DNA from: Candidatus Eisenbacteria bacterium
GTDB lineage: Bacteria > Eisenbacteria > RBG-16-71-46
DNA length: 32,434 bases
Reading direction: 5' to 3'
Assembly: GCA_035712145.1 (NCBI GenBank)
Contig: DASTBI010000232.1
Location: 1-32,434 of the forward strand
The position numbers were made by a program, and so were the translations under genes. This document shows positions 7,508 through 14,516 of the stretch, piece by piece (within the stretch, counting starts at the first letter, position 1; each line of letters begins with the position of its first letter). The notes under the pieces are model-generated. The model had not been told where the DNA came from. It saw only the letters and a program-made list of their open reading frames with translations, and did no database searches.

Positions 7508-8080
7508 ATGCTCGACCGACGGCTGATCGCACTCATCACGGTGCTCGGCACTCTGCCTGCCACGGTGGCGCTCGCGGACAAGTACACGGACACCATCAAG
7601 ATCTTCCGCGATGCCGGGCAGAGTGCGAAGTTCTTCGACACCAGCTACGGCTATGCCGTGTTTCCCTCGATCGGCAAGGGCGGCCTTGGAATCGGTGGCG
7701 CGCACGGCTCGGGCCGCGTCTACGAGAAGGACGCTTATGTGGGGAACACCTCGATGACTCAGGTGACGGTGGGCTTCCAGTTCGGGGGCCAGGCCTACCG
7801 TCAGATCGTGTTCTTCCAGGACAAGCGAGCGTTCGACGAGTTCACCAGCGGAAACTTCGAGTTCGGCGCCCAGGCAACCGCGGTGGCGCTCACCGCGGGC
7901 GCCTCGGCACAGGCCTCCACGGCCGGCGGCGTCGGGACCAGCGCCAGTGACAAGGACACCCACGCCAAGACGACCGGGGGCTATCAGAAGGGCATGGCGG
8001 TGTTCACCGTCGCCAAGGGCGGACTGATGTACGAGGCGACGATCGGCGGCCAGAAGTTCAGCTACAAGCCGAAGAAGTGA
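7508..8080 (+). CDS. Exported SYLF (Ysc84/DUF500) domain protein
   Basis: A 190-residue protein with a signal peptide ending near ALA-D (residue 23). The mature part follows the SYLF family: a helical start (TIKIFRDAGQSAKFF), then YGYAVFPSIGKGGLGIGGAHGSGRVY, VTVGFQFGGQAYRQIVFF, AFDEFTSGNFEFGAQATAVAL and a C-terminal KGGLMYEATIGGQKFSY. SYLF domains bind lipids; bacterial members are small secreted or periplasmic proteins of unclear role. Between residues about 140 and 160 there is an insertion rich in Ala, Ser, Thr and Gly. A good ribosome site (GGAGG, 4 nt spacing) precedes the ATG. It follows the lipoprotein gene by 22 nt and is probably co-transcribed with it. Confidence 0.9.
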   Translation: MLDRRLIALITVLGTLPATVALADKYTDTIKIFRDAGQSAKFFDTSYGYAVFPSIGKGGLGIGGAHGSGRVYEKDAYVGNTSMTQVTVGFQFGGQAYRQIVFFQDKRAFDEFTSGNFEFGAQATAVALTAGASAQASTAGGVGTSASDKDTHAKTTGGYQKGMAVFTVAKGGLMYEATIGGQKFSYKPKK

Positions 8081-8109
8081 CCGCGGCTCCCAGCAGCGTG
8101 TGGTGATAG

Positions 8110-8526
8110 GTGGCTGCGTACTGGAGGCGGCGCCATGCTTCGCTTGCCATCGCGCTCATTGCCGGCACAGTCCTCAGCGCCTGTGCTGATGACAACCAGC
8201 TGGGGGCAGAGAATCGCCGTCCCAGAATCCTGTCTCTCACACCGTTCCCCGATTCAATACTCCCAGGTGACTCCGCCATCATTGTCTGCAACGCGCAAGA
8301 ACCCGATGGCGATACCCTCTGGTACGACTGGATCACAGACTCCCGCATCCGACTAAAGGGCACCGTCGGCTCTGAGCGTACGCTGTACAACACATCAAGT
8401 AATGCTCTCGTGGTTTACCAAGGTCGCACCTTTACTGCGCTCGACACAGGTTGGGTGCAGTGCTTTGCAAGAGATGGTCGGGGGAAGTCAGCCAGCCAGG
8501 TAGTCTATATACGGCTCATGCCCTAA
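8110..8526 (+). CDS. Small lipoprotein, Ig/PKD-like, unknown function
   Basis: A 138-residue protein starting at GTG 8110. The N-terminus is a lipoprotein signal: basic residues, a hydrophobic core, then VLSAC with Cys25 lipidated. The mature part (RPRILSLTPFPDSILPGDSAIIVCNAQEPDGDTLWYDWI...) resembles a single Ig/PKD-like domain with the DPDGDxLxYxW turn seen in such folds, ending in a strand QVVYIRLMP. Two further cysteines could form a disulphide. No good ribosome site precedes the GTG, so the start is supported mainly by the signal peptide. By eye, 8190-8530 is richer in A and T than its neighbours, which may mean a recently acquired or weakly selected gene. Function unknown. Confidence 0.68.
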   Translation: MAAYWRRRHASLAIALIAGTVLSACADDNQLGAENRRPRILSLTPFPDSILPGDSAIIVCNAQEPDGDTLWYDWITDSRIRLKGTVGSERTLYNTSSNALVVYQGRTFTALDTGWVQCFARDGRGKSASQVVYIRLMP

Positions 8527-8648
8527 CCACATGGCGCGCGCTGGTCATCGGTTTGAGCGCGCACGTGCAATAAGTACGCACACCGCACGGCACTCTTCCC
8601 TCCCGCCATCGGCTCTGCCACCATGGGTGCCTTCCAGGAGACCAGCCC

Positions 8649-9656
8649 ATGAGCACCGACCAGCCATCCGACCAGCAAGCCATCGATCGCCGTCGCTTCC
8701 TCCAGCTCGGCGCCACCGCGGGGTTCGGCCTCATGGCGGGACAAGCGGCGGACGCGGGCGCCGCGCAGGAAGCCCGGTCGATCGGCAAGGCTCCGACGCC
8801 CATGCCGACGCGCAACCTCGGCAAGACTGGACACCGAGTGAAGCTCTTCAGTCTCGGCGGTCAGGGCGCCATCGAGAAGCCGGAGAACGCCGACGTCGCG
8901 GTGCCGATCGTCGAGCGCGCCATCGACCTCGGCGTGAACTACATCGACACCGCGGCCCGTTACGGAGGCCAGGGTCGCTGGAGCCAGCGCTACATCGGCC
9001 AGGTCATGGCTCGCCGTCGCAAAGAGGTATTCCTCGCCACCAAGACGCACGATCGCACGGCCGCCGGCTCGCGCCGCCTGCTCGAGGAATCGCTTCGGCT
9101 CCTGCATACCGACCATCTGGATCTATGGCAGGTCCACAACCTCGAGGAGATGGACGAGGTCGACCAGATCTTCGCCAAGGGCGGCGCCATCGAGGCCATG
9201 CAAAAGGCCCGGGAGGAGAAGCTGGTGAGATTCATCGGCGTCACGGGTCACGCCGATCCGGCGGTCCTCATGGAGGCACTGAGGCGCTTCCCGTTCGACA
9301 CCCTCCTGCTCGCGCTCAACGCCGCCGATCCGCACCACCTGAGCTTCGCCACCGAGCTATTGCCCATGGCCGTGGAGAAGAAGATGGGCATCATCGGAAT
9401 GAAGATCCCCGCGCGCGGCCGCCTGCTGTCCTCCGGGCCATCGGAGCCGGGAATCACCATGCGCGAGGCGATGGACTACGTGCTGTCGCTGCCGGTGAGC
9501 ACGGTGATCGTGGGCTGCGACTCCGTGGCTCAGCTCGAGGAGAACGTCCAGCTGGCGCGCTCTTTCAATCCGATGACTGCCGGACAGATGACGGCTCTTG
9601 AGGCGCGCGCGGAGCCGGTGCACCGGGAGGCGCTCTTCTTCCGGCGCTGGACCTGA
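8649..9656 (+). CDS. TAT-exported aldo/keto reductase family protein
   Basis: A 335-residue oxidoreductase. The N-terminus is a twin-arginine signal (DRRRFLQLGATAGFG, residues 13-27) with an AxA-like site near residue 40, so the protein is exported folded. The rest is an aldo/keto reductase barrel with the catalytic tetrad: Asp100 in YIDTA, Tyr105 in ARYGG, Lys132 in LATKT and His163 in QVHN. NAD(P)H-dependent carbonyl reduction is the family's usual activity. For an exported form the supply of cofactor is unclear; in TAT cases it is carried pre-bound. Ribosome site AGGAG lies 8 nt upstream of the ATG. The stop directly abuts the stop of the convergent racemase-like gene with no spacer. Substrate unknown. 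Confidence 0.92.
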   Translation: MSTDQPSDQQAIDRRRFLQLGATAGFGLMAGQAADAGAAQEARSIGKAPTPMPTRNLGKTGHRVKLFSLGGQGAIEKPENADVAVPIVERAIDLGVNYIDTAARYGGQGRWSQRYIGQVMARRRKEVFLATKTHDRTAAGSRRLLEESLRLLHTDHLDLWQVHNLEEMDEVDQIFAKGGAIEAMQKAREEKLVRFIGVTGHADPAVLMEALRRFPFDTLLLALNAADPHHLSFATELLPMAVEKKMGIIGMKIPARGRLLSSGPSEPGITMREAMDYVLSLPVSTVIVGCDSVAQLEENVQLARSFNPMTAGQMTALEARAEPVHREALFFRRWT

Positions 9657-10394
9657 TCAGCGTTCGAAGGGGCCTCCCCGCCACGTCGGAACCGGCGACT
9701 TCCCGAGCGCCACGGCAACCGCTTCGTGGGCCAGCAGACGCGTGGAGTCGAGGGTCGGAAGCGGCGAAACGGCCGGCGTCACCAGCAGCGGGATCTCGGT
9801 GCAGCACAGAGCGGCGCAGTCGCACCCCGCCTGCTTCAGCTCGGCGATGATCCGCACGTAATCATCTCGCGATGCGTCGCGGATCACGCCCTGGCACAGC
9901 TCTTCGAAGATCACTCGATCCACTCGCTCGCCATCGCGATCCGAAGGCGTTCGCATCTCGATCTCCGCGCGAGCGAACGCGTCCCGATACACGGGCCCTT
10001 CCATGGTCCACCGGGTTCCGAGGAGACCGACCCGCCGGCGACCGTCCCGTCGAGCGCGCTGCGCCACGATCTCCCCGATGTGGAGTCCCGGCAGTGGCAG
10101 CGGTGGCCCCGGCGACTCCAGGGCGATGTGGGCGGTGTTGTCCGAGCACGCGAAGAAGTCGCACTCCGCCTCCGCCAGCCGGCGGGCACTGTCCGCCAGG
10201 TGCGCTCGCACCGAAGCCAGGTCGCCGCGATCGTAAGCCGAAAGCGCGGGCTTCATGGGCAGGATCGAGAGCGTGATCTCGGGATGGTCGTGCTCGCCCA
10301 GCTGCCGGGCGCTCTCACGGACCATCTCGAGAAAGCACAGGGCCGCGCCGTCGGCCGAGTGTGCGAGTACGCCGATGTGGAGGTGGTCGGGCAT
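9657..10394 (-). CDS. Aspartate/glutamate racemase family protein
   Basis: A 245-residue protein of the PLP-independent amino acid racemase superfamily. It starts with a beta strand (HIGVLAHSADGAALCF). The two catalytic cysteines are in FACSDNTAH (Cys83) and ALCCTEIPLL (Cys198). In typical members the first motif is CNTAH; here two residues (Ser-Asp) are inserted between Cys and Asn, so substrate or mechanism may differ. The second motif is close to the usual GCTEI. Asp/Glu racemases supply D-amino acids for peptidoglycan or signalling. I chose the ATG at 10394, just before the first strand; neither it nor the ATG at 10421 has a clear ribosome site. It is cytoplasmic and divergent from the protease-hydrolase gene. 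Confidence 0.85.
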   Translation of the reverse strand: MPDHLHIGVLAHSADGAALCFLEMVRESARQLGEHDHPEITLSILPMKPALSAYDRGDLASVRAHLADSARRLAEAECDFFACSDNTAHIALESPGPPLPLPGLHIGEIVAQRARRDGRRRVGLLGTRWTMEGPVYRDAFARAEIEMRTPSDRDGERVDRVIFEELCQGVIRDASRDDYVRIIAELKQAGCDCAALCCTEIPLLVTPAVSPLPTLDSTRLLAHEAVAVALGKSPVPTWRGGPFER

Positions 10395-10420
10395 GCGGGG
10401 CAAAGTATCGCATCCGGCCA

Positions 10421-10449
10421 TTGACCGCCGACCATCGTCGTCCTAGCGT
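10421..10449 (+). promoter_or_regulatory. Candidate sigma-70 promoter of the protease-hydrolase gene
   Basis: TTGACC (10421-10426), a 17-bp spacer and TAGCGT (10444-10449) resemble a housekeeping -35/-10 pair. Transcription would start near 10456, about 42 nt before the ATG at 10498. The -35 is 5/6; the -10 is weak (3/6). Confidence 0.4.
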
Positions 10450-10497
10450 GGCGCCTCTCCAGGAGCAAGTGGCCGCCGACGAGAATGGAGAACCACC

Positions 10498-12633
10498 ATG
10501 GCCAAGACAAGGATGCCATCCCGACGCGCCGCACGCTCACTGACTCGGACGCCGAAGAGCAGCACCCCGGAGCCCCTGCGCGCCCCAAGTGACGAGAGCC
10601 GGCCCGTCCTTCGTCCCGGTGACGACGCGACGAGCCGAAGTCCGTTTCGCTCCGGACGCATCCTCAATGCGCGTCGCGACACGCCCGACCTGCGCGACAT
10701 TCTCTACGTTCCGACGCTGGTCGAGGTGCCGCCACGAATTCCCCTCGAGGAATACCGGAAGTTTCGAGTCCCGATCCTCGACCAGGGCACGGAAGGCGCA
10801 TGCACCGGCTACGGCCTGGCCACGGTCATCCACTATCTCTTCCGCCGGCGCGTGAAGATGCCGGACAAGAAGGTCGAAGTCAGCCCGCACATGCTGTACC
10901 GCATGGCTCGCCGCTACGACGAGTGGCCGGGCGAGCAATACGCCGGGTCGAGCGCGCGCGGAGCGATGAAAGGCTGGCATCGACACGGCGTGTGCTCGCT
11001 CACGCATTGGCCCAGGGCGGGCAATGGCACGTCGACCACGCTGCTCACCGCCGATCGCGCCGGGGACGCGCTCAAGCGTCCGCTCGGCGCCTACTTCCGC
11101 GTCAACCACCAGGACCTGGTCGCCATGCACGCGGCCCTGGCCGAGGTCGGGATCCTGTACGCGACGGCGAGCTGTCACCAAGGATGGGATCACGTCTCCG
11201 AGGATGGAAAGATCCGTTACCACGATGGCGATCTCGGCGGGCACGCGTTCTCGATCGTGGCCTACGACCAGAAGGGCTTCTGGATCCAGAACTCGTGGGG
11301 AGACGACTGGGGCCTCGAAGGCTTCGGGCATCTGGGCTACGACGACTGGCTGAAGAACGGCAACGACGTCTGGGTGGCGCGGCTCGGTGCGCCCATCGAT
11401 CTCCAGGCGGTCCTGGGCGATGTGAGCCGGCCGATGCGCTCGGGCAACGTGAAGAAGCCCATCGCGCTCGAGGAAATACGTCCGCACATCGTCGGCATCG
11501 GCAATGACGGCTGTCTGCGAACCGGCGGGGTGCTCGGCACGGACCGGGAGGCGGTCGACAACCTGTTCGAGACCGGCGGCGATTTCGACCGCATCACGAA
11601 GGATTGGCCGGTCAAACGACTCCTCCTGTACGCGCATGGTGGTCTCAACAACGAGGAAGGCGCGCTCCAGCGCGTCCAGGACTACCGACGGGCTCTGATC
11701 GATCATCAGGTCTTCCCCGTGGCGTTCATCTGGAAGACCGACTACTGGACGACCATTCAGAACATTCTCGAGGACGCGAAGAAGAAGCGGCGCCCGGAAG
11801 GGTTCCTCGATGCCACCAAGAATTTCCTGCTGAATCGCCTCGACGACGCGCTCGAGCCGATCGCGCGGATCGCCACCGGCAAGATCGTCTGGGAGCAGAT
11901 GAAGACCAACGCGCGCGACTCGACCGAGAAGGAGACCGGAGGCGCTCGATACGCGGCTCAGCGAATCGCCGAGCTCATGCGCCGCGACAGCAAGGTCGAG
12001 CTGCACATGATCGGCCACAGCGCGGGGAGCGTCTTCCACGGGCCGCTGGTCCGTCTGCTGACCTCCAAGGAGCCGGTCTACGGAACCCAGGGTCTCGGAC
12101 TCAAGGTCAAGACCGTCACGATGTGGGCGCCGGCCTGCACCATCGGTCTATTCCGTGAGTGCTACGAGCCGGCGATCCGGAGCCGCATGATCGAGCGGTT
12201 CGCCCTGTTCACGCTCACCGACAAGTCCGAGCAGGACGACAACTGCGCGCTCATCTACAACAAGTCCCTGCTCTACCTGGTCTCGCACGCCTTCGAGGAG
12301 AACGCGCGCATTCCGGGGATTCCGGGCACGCAGTACGCCGGTGAGCCATTGCTCGGCATGGAGTGGTGGATCGAGAAGGACCGGGCGCTCGTGTCGCTGC
12401 TGGAGAGCAAGATGTGCGCGTGGGTGAAGACCCCGAACACGGCTCCCGAAGGCTCGATGGATGCTTCCACCGCGCAGCATCACGGGGACTTCGACGACGA
12501 CACGCCGACGGTGAAGTCCGCGCTGGCCCGAATCCTGGGCGCCCAGGGCGCGAGCACGATCGAGCGCGGCGAGCTCCAGTTCGAGAACAGCGCGGCGACC
12601 TGGGCCAGCCGGCGCGAGGTGCTGATGAAGTGA
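10498..12633 (+). CDS. Fusion of papain-like (C1) peptidase and GHSAG alpha/beta hydrolase
   Basis: A 711-residue two-enzyme protein. Residues 1-55 are polar and probably disordered; there is no signal peptide. Residues about 55-300 are a papain-like C1 peptidase: oxyanion Gln96 and nucleophile Cys102 in LDQGTEGACTGYG, His249 in GGHAFSIVAY and Asn265 in IQNSWGDDWG, so the triad is complete. No propeptide is visible, unlike secreted papains. Residues about 370-640 look like an alpha/beta hydrolase: an oxyanion-type HGG (380-382), the nucleophile elbow GHSAG (506-510, Ser508), and possible Asp575 and His597 to complete the triad. A tail to 711 is unassigned. Ribosome site GGAG lies about 7 nt before the ATG. 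I know of no named family with this exact pairing. Proteolysis and ester or amide hydrolysis in one cytoplasmic chain could mean peptide maturation, effector activity or toxin function; none is shown. Confidence 0.85.
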   Translation: MAKTRMPSRRAARSLTRTPKSSTPEPLRAPSDESRPVLRPGDDATSRSPFRSGRILNARRDTPDLRDILYVPTLVEVPPRIPLEEYRKFRVPILDQGTEGACTGYGLATVIHYLFRRRVKMPDKKVEVSPHMLYRMARRYDEWPGEQYAGSSARGAMKGWHRHGVCSLTHWPRAGNGTSTTLLTADRAGDALKRPLGAYFRVNHQDLVAMHAALAEVGILYATASCHQGWDHVSEDGKIRYHDGDLGGHAFSIVAYDQKGFWIQNSWGDDWGLEGFGHLGYDDWLKNGNDVWVARLGAPIDLQAVLGDVSRPMRSGNVKKPIALEEIRPHIVGIGNDGCLRTGGVLGTDREAVDNLFETGGDFDRITKDWPVKRLLLYAHGGLNNEEGALQRVQDYRRALIDHQVFPVAFIWKTDYWTTIQNILEDAKKKRRPEGFLDATKNFLLNRLDDALEPIARIATGKIVWEQMKTNARDSTEKETGGARYAAQRIAELMRRDSKVELHMIGHSAGSVFHGPLVRLLTSKEPVYGTQGLGLKVKTVTMWAPACTIGLFRECYEPAIRSRMIERFALFTLTDKSEQDDNCALIYNKSLLYLVSHAFEENARIPGIPGTQYAGEPLLGMEWWIEKDRALVSLLESKMCAWVKTPNTAPEGSMDASTAQHHGDFDDDTPTVKSALARILGAQGASTIERGELQFENSAATWASRREVLMK

Positions 12634-12639
12634 GGCGGT

Positions 12640-13158
12640 CTAGGAGCGCCGGCTCTCGAGTGCCCCGGTCTTGCGCATCCAGACGCCCCAGGTCAGCGGA
12701 CCGGCTTCGCGATCGGTGATCGGGTGGCCCGCGACCTTGAGGGCGAGCTTGATCTGGCCATGGTGATAACCCTCGTGCCAGATCATGTGCTGGAGGAAGA
12801 GGATCGGATGATCGTAGTGGCGATCCATCTCCTTTCCTGACTCGATCCGGCCCTTGACCGCCTCGCGCACGGCATGGGCGCTCTCGTCCAGCATCCGGGC
12901 CAGATGGTCGCGATCGAGCATCTGGACGTACTCATCGGGAATCTCCCGGGCGAACTCGGGGGCGTCCTCGGAGACGAAAGCCAGGCGCACGTAGTGCATG
13001 TGCGTGAACAGCTCGGCGACCGTTCGGCTGCCCGACATCACTCGAGTCTGGAGACCGCCGTCGGGCACGGCGCGAAGCAGGTTGACCAGGATGGCGTTGT
13101 TGCGATCCCAGGAGTCCAGCAGGTCCTCGAGCAGCGTCTCGGCGCGCGATCTTGACAT
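12640..13158 (-). CDS. DinB-like four-helix protein
   Basis: A 172-residue helical protein of the DinB/YfiT superfamily. The pattern is a helix with SRTVAELFTHMHYVRLAF near residue 45-60 and a later WHEGYHHGQI, supplying the three histidines of the usual metal site. In this superfamily members are metal-dependent thiol transferases or proteins of unknown function, often stress-related. Start chosen at the ATG at 13158, 5 nt after GGGAGG; a GTG one codon earlier is too close to it. The gene is convergent with the protease-hydrolase gene, with 6 nt between stops, so neither has room for its own terminator. Confidence 0.88.
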   Translation of the reverse strand: MSRSRAETLLEDLLDSWDRNNAILVNLLRAVPDGGLQTRVMSGSRTVAELFTHMHYVRLAFVSEDAPEFAREIPDEYVQMLDRDHLARMLDESAHAVREAVKGRIESGKEMDRHYDHPILFLQHMIWHEGYHHGQIKLALKVAGHPITDREAGPLTWGVWMRKTGALESRRS

Positions 13159-13222
13159 CACTACCTCCCGTCGGTTGCCATGAGCACGTGATCCTACCGA
13201 GTCACGTCGAGCTCTGCAGGCG

Positions 13223-14428
13223 ATGATTCAGGCACTGGCCGGGATCACCGGCCTGCTCGCCATCGCCTGGATCGCGAGCGAGAAGCGCAAGGCCATCCCC
13301 TGGCGGACGGTCGTCTCGGGACTCCTGCTGCAGCTGGTCCTCACCCTCCTGCTGCTCAAGATCCCCGCGTTCAAAGGCGTCTTCCAGCTCCTCAACGACG
13401 CGCTGCTCGGGCTCGAGAAGGCGACGCGAGCGGGCACGGCCTTCGTCTTCGGCTATCTCGGCGGCGGACCCGAACCCTTCGCGGTCGCGCATCCCGAGGC
13501 CAGCTTCGTGCTCGCATTTCGAGCGCTGCCCATCGTGCTGGTGCTGAGCGCGCTCTCTTCGCTGCTGTTCCACTGGCGCATCCTGCCGGCGGTGGTTCGA
13601 GGCCTCTCCTTCGTGCTCGAGCGCACCATGAGGATCGGCGGCGTGGTCGCGCTGTCGACGGCGGCGAACGTCTTCGTCGGCATGGTCGAGGCGCCGCTCC
13701 TGGTGCGCCCATGGCTGGCCCGAGTCTCGCGAGGCGAGCTCTTCGCCATCATGGTGGGCGGGATGGCGTCCATCGCGGGCACCGTGCTGTTCCTCTTCGC
13801 CGCCATCCTGCGCCCCGTGGTCCCGGACGTGGTGGCCCATCTGCTCATCGCGTCGGTTCTCTCGGCGCCGGCCTCGCTGGTGATCGCCTTCCTCATGGTG
13901 CCGCCCGAAGGCGCGCCGACCGGCGGGGAGCTGGACCTGCGATCCCAGGCCACGGGATCCATGGACGCGCTGACGCGCGGCACGCTCGAAGGCGTTCAAC
14001 TCCTGCTCAACATCGTCGCCATGCTGCTGGTCTTCGTGGCGCTGATCACGCTGGTGAATCTGATCCTGCCGATCCCGCTCCAACGGATGCTCGGCTGGGT
14101 GTTCGCGCCTTTGGCCTGGCTGGCAGGAGTGCCGTGGGCGGAGGCGCAGACCGGAGGCATGCTGCTCGGGACCAAGACGGTGCTCAACGAGCTGGTGGCC
14201 TACTTGGACCTCGCCAGGAGCGCCGAGCTCACGGAGCGCAGCCGAATCGTGCTGACCTACGCGCTCTGCGGGTTCGCCAATCTCGGATCGCTGGGCATCA
14301 TGATCGGCGGCATGGGAACCATGTGCCCCGAGCGTCGCGCCGAGATCACCACGCTCGGGATGAAGTCGATCCTGGGCGGCACGCTCGCCACCTGCCTGAT
14401 CGCGGCGATGGTGGGACTCGTGCTCTGA
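13223..14428 (+). CDS. Concentrative nucleoside transporter (CNT/NupC family)
   Basis: A 401-residue polytopic membrane protein. It shows the CNT layout: N-terminal helices, a gate-like core with GGVVALSTAANVFVGMVEAPLLVRPW (about 135-160) and MVGGMASIAGTVL, then the second half with GTKTVLNELVAYLDL and LCGFANLGSLGIMIGGMG. These segments hold residues that bind nucleoside and the coupling cation in known members. It brings nucleosides into the cytoplasm using an ion gradient. The length matches NupC-type members. The ATG at 13223 has only a weak GCAGG before it. It stands alone on the plus strand between the DinB gene and the surface lipoprotein, with no other nucleoside gene nearby. Confidence 0.93.
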   Translation: MIQALAGITGLLAIAWIASEKRKAIPWRTVVSGLLLQLVLTLLLLKIPAFKGVFQLLNDALLGLEKATRAGTAFVFGYLGGGPEPFAVAHPEASFVLAFRALPIVLVLSALSSLLFHWRILPAVVRGLSFVLERTMRIGGVVALSTAANVFVGMVEAPLLVRPWLARVSRGELFAIMVGGMASIAGTVLFLFAAILRPVVPDVVAHLLIASVLSAPASLVIAFLMVPPEGAPTGGELDLRSQATGSMDALTRGTLEGVQLLLNIVAMLLVFVALITLVNLILPIPLQRMLGWVFAPLAWLAGVPWAEAQTGGMLLGTKTVLNELVAYLDLARSAELTERSRIVLTYALCGFANLGSLGIMIGGMGTMCPERRAEITTLGMKSILGGTLATCLIAAMVGLVL

Positions 14429-14516
14429 ACCAGCCGCCCCCACTCCCCTAGTCCCGCTCCGGACAAGCTGCTAGCGTTGAGGCGTCTCGACATCCTCGAA
14501 CCACCGGTGGCGCTCC

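Noticed and set aside
13202-14443. A 413-codon minus-strand frame opposite the nucleoside transporter
   Set aside because: The translation is low-complexity His/Glu/Arg/Gln, a typical antisense image of membrane helices rich in Leu, Val and Ala.
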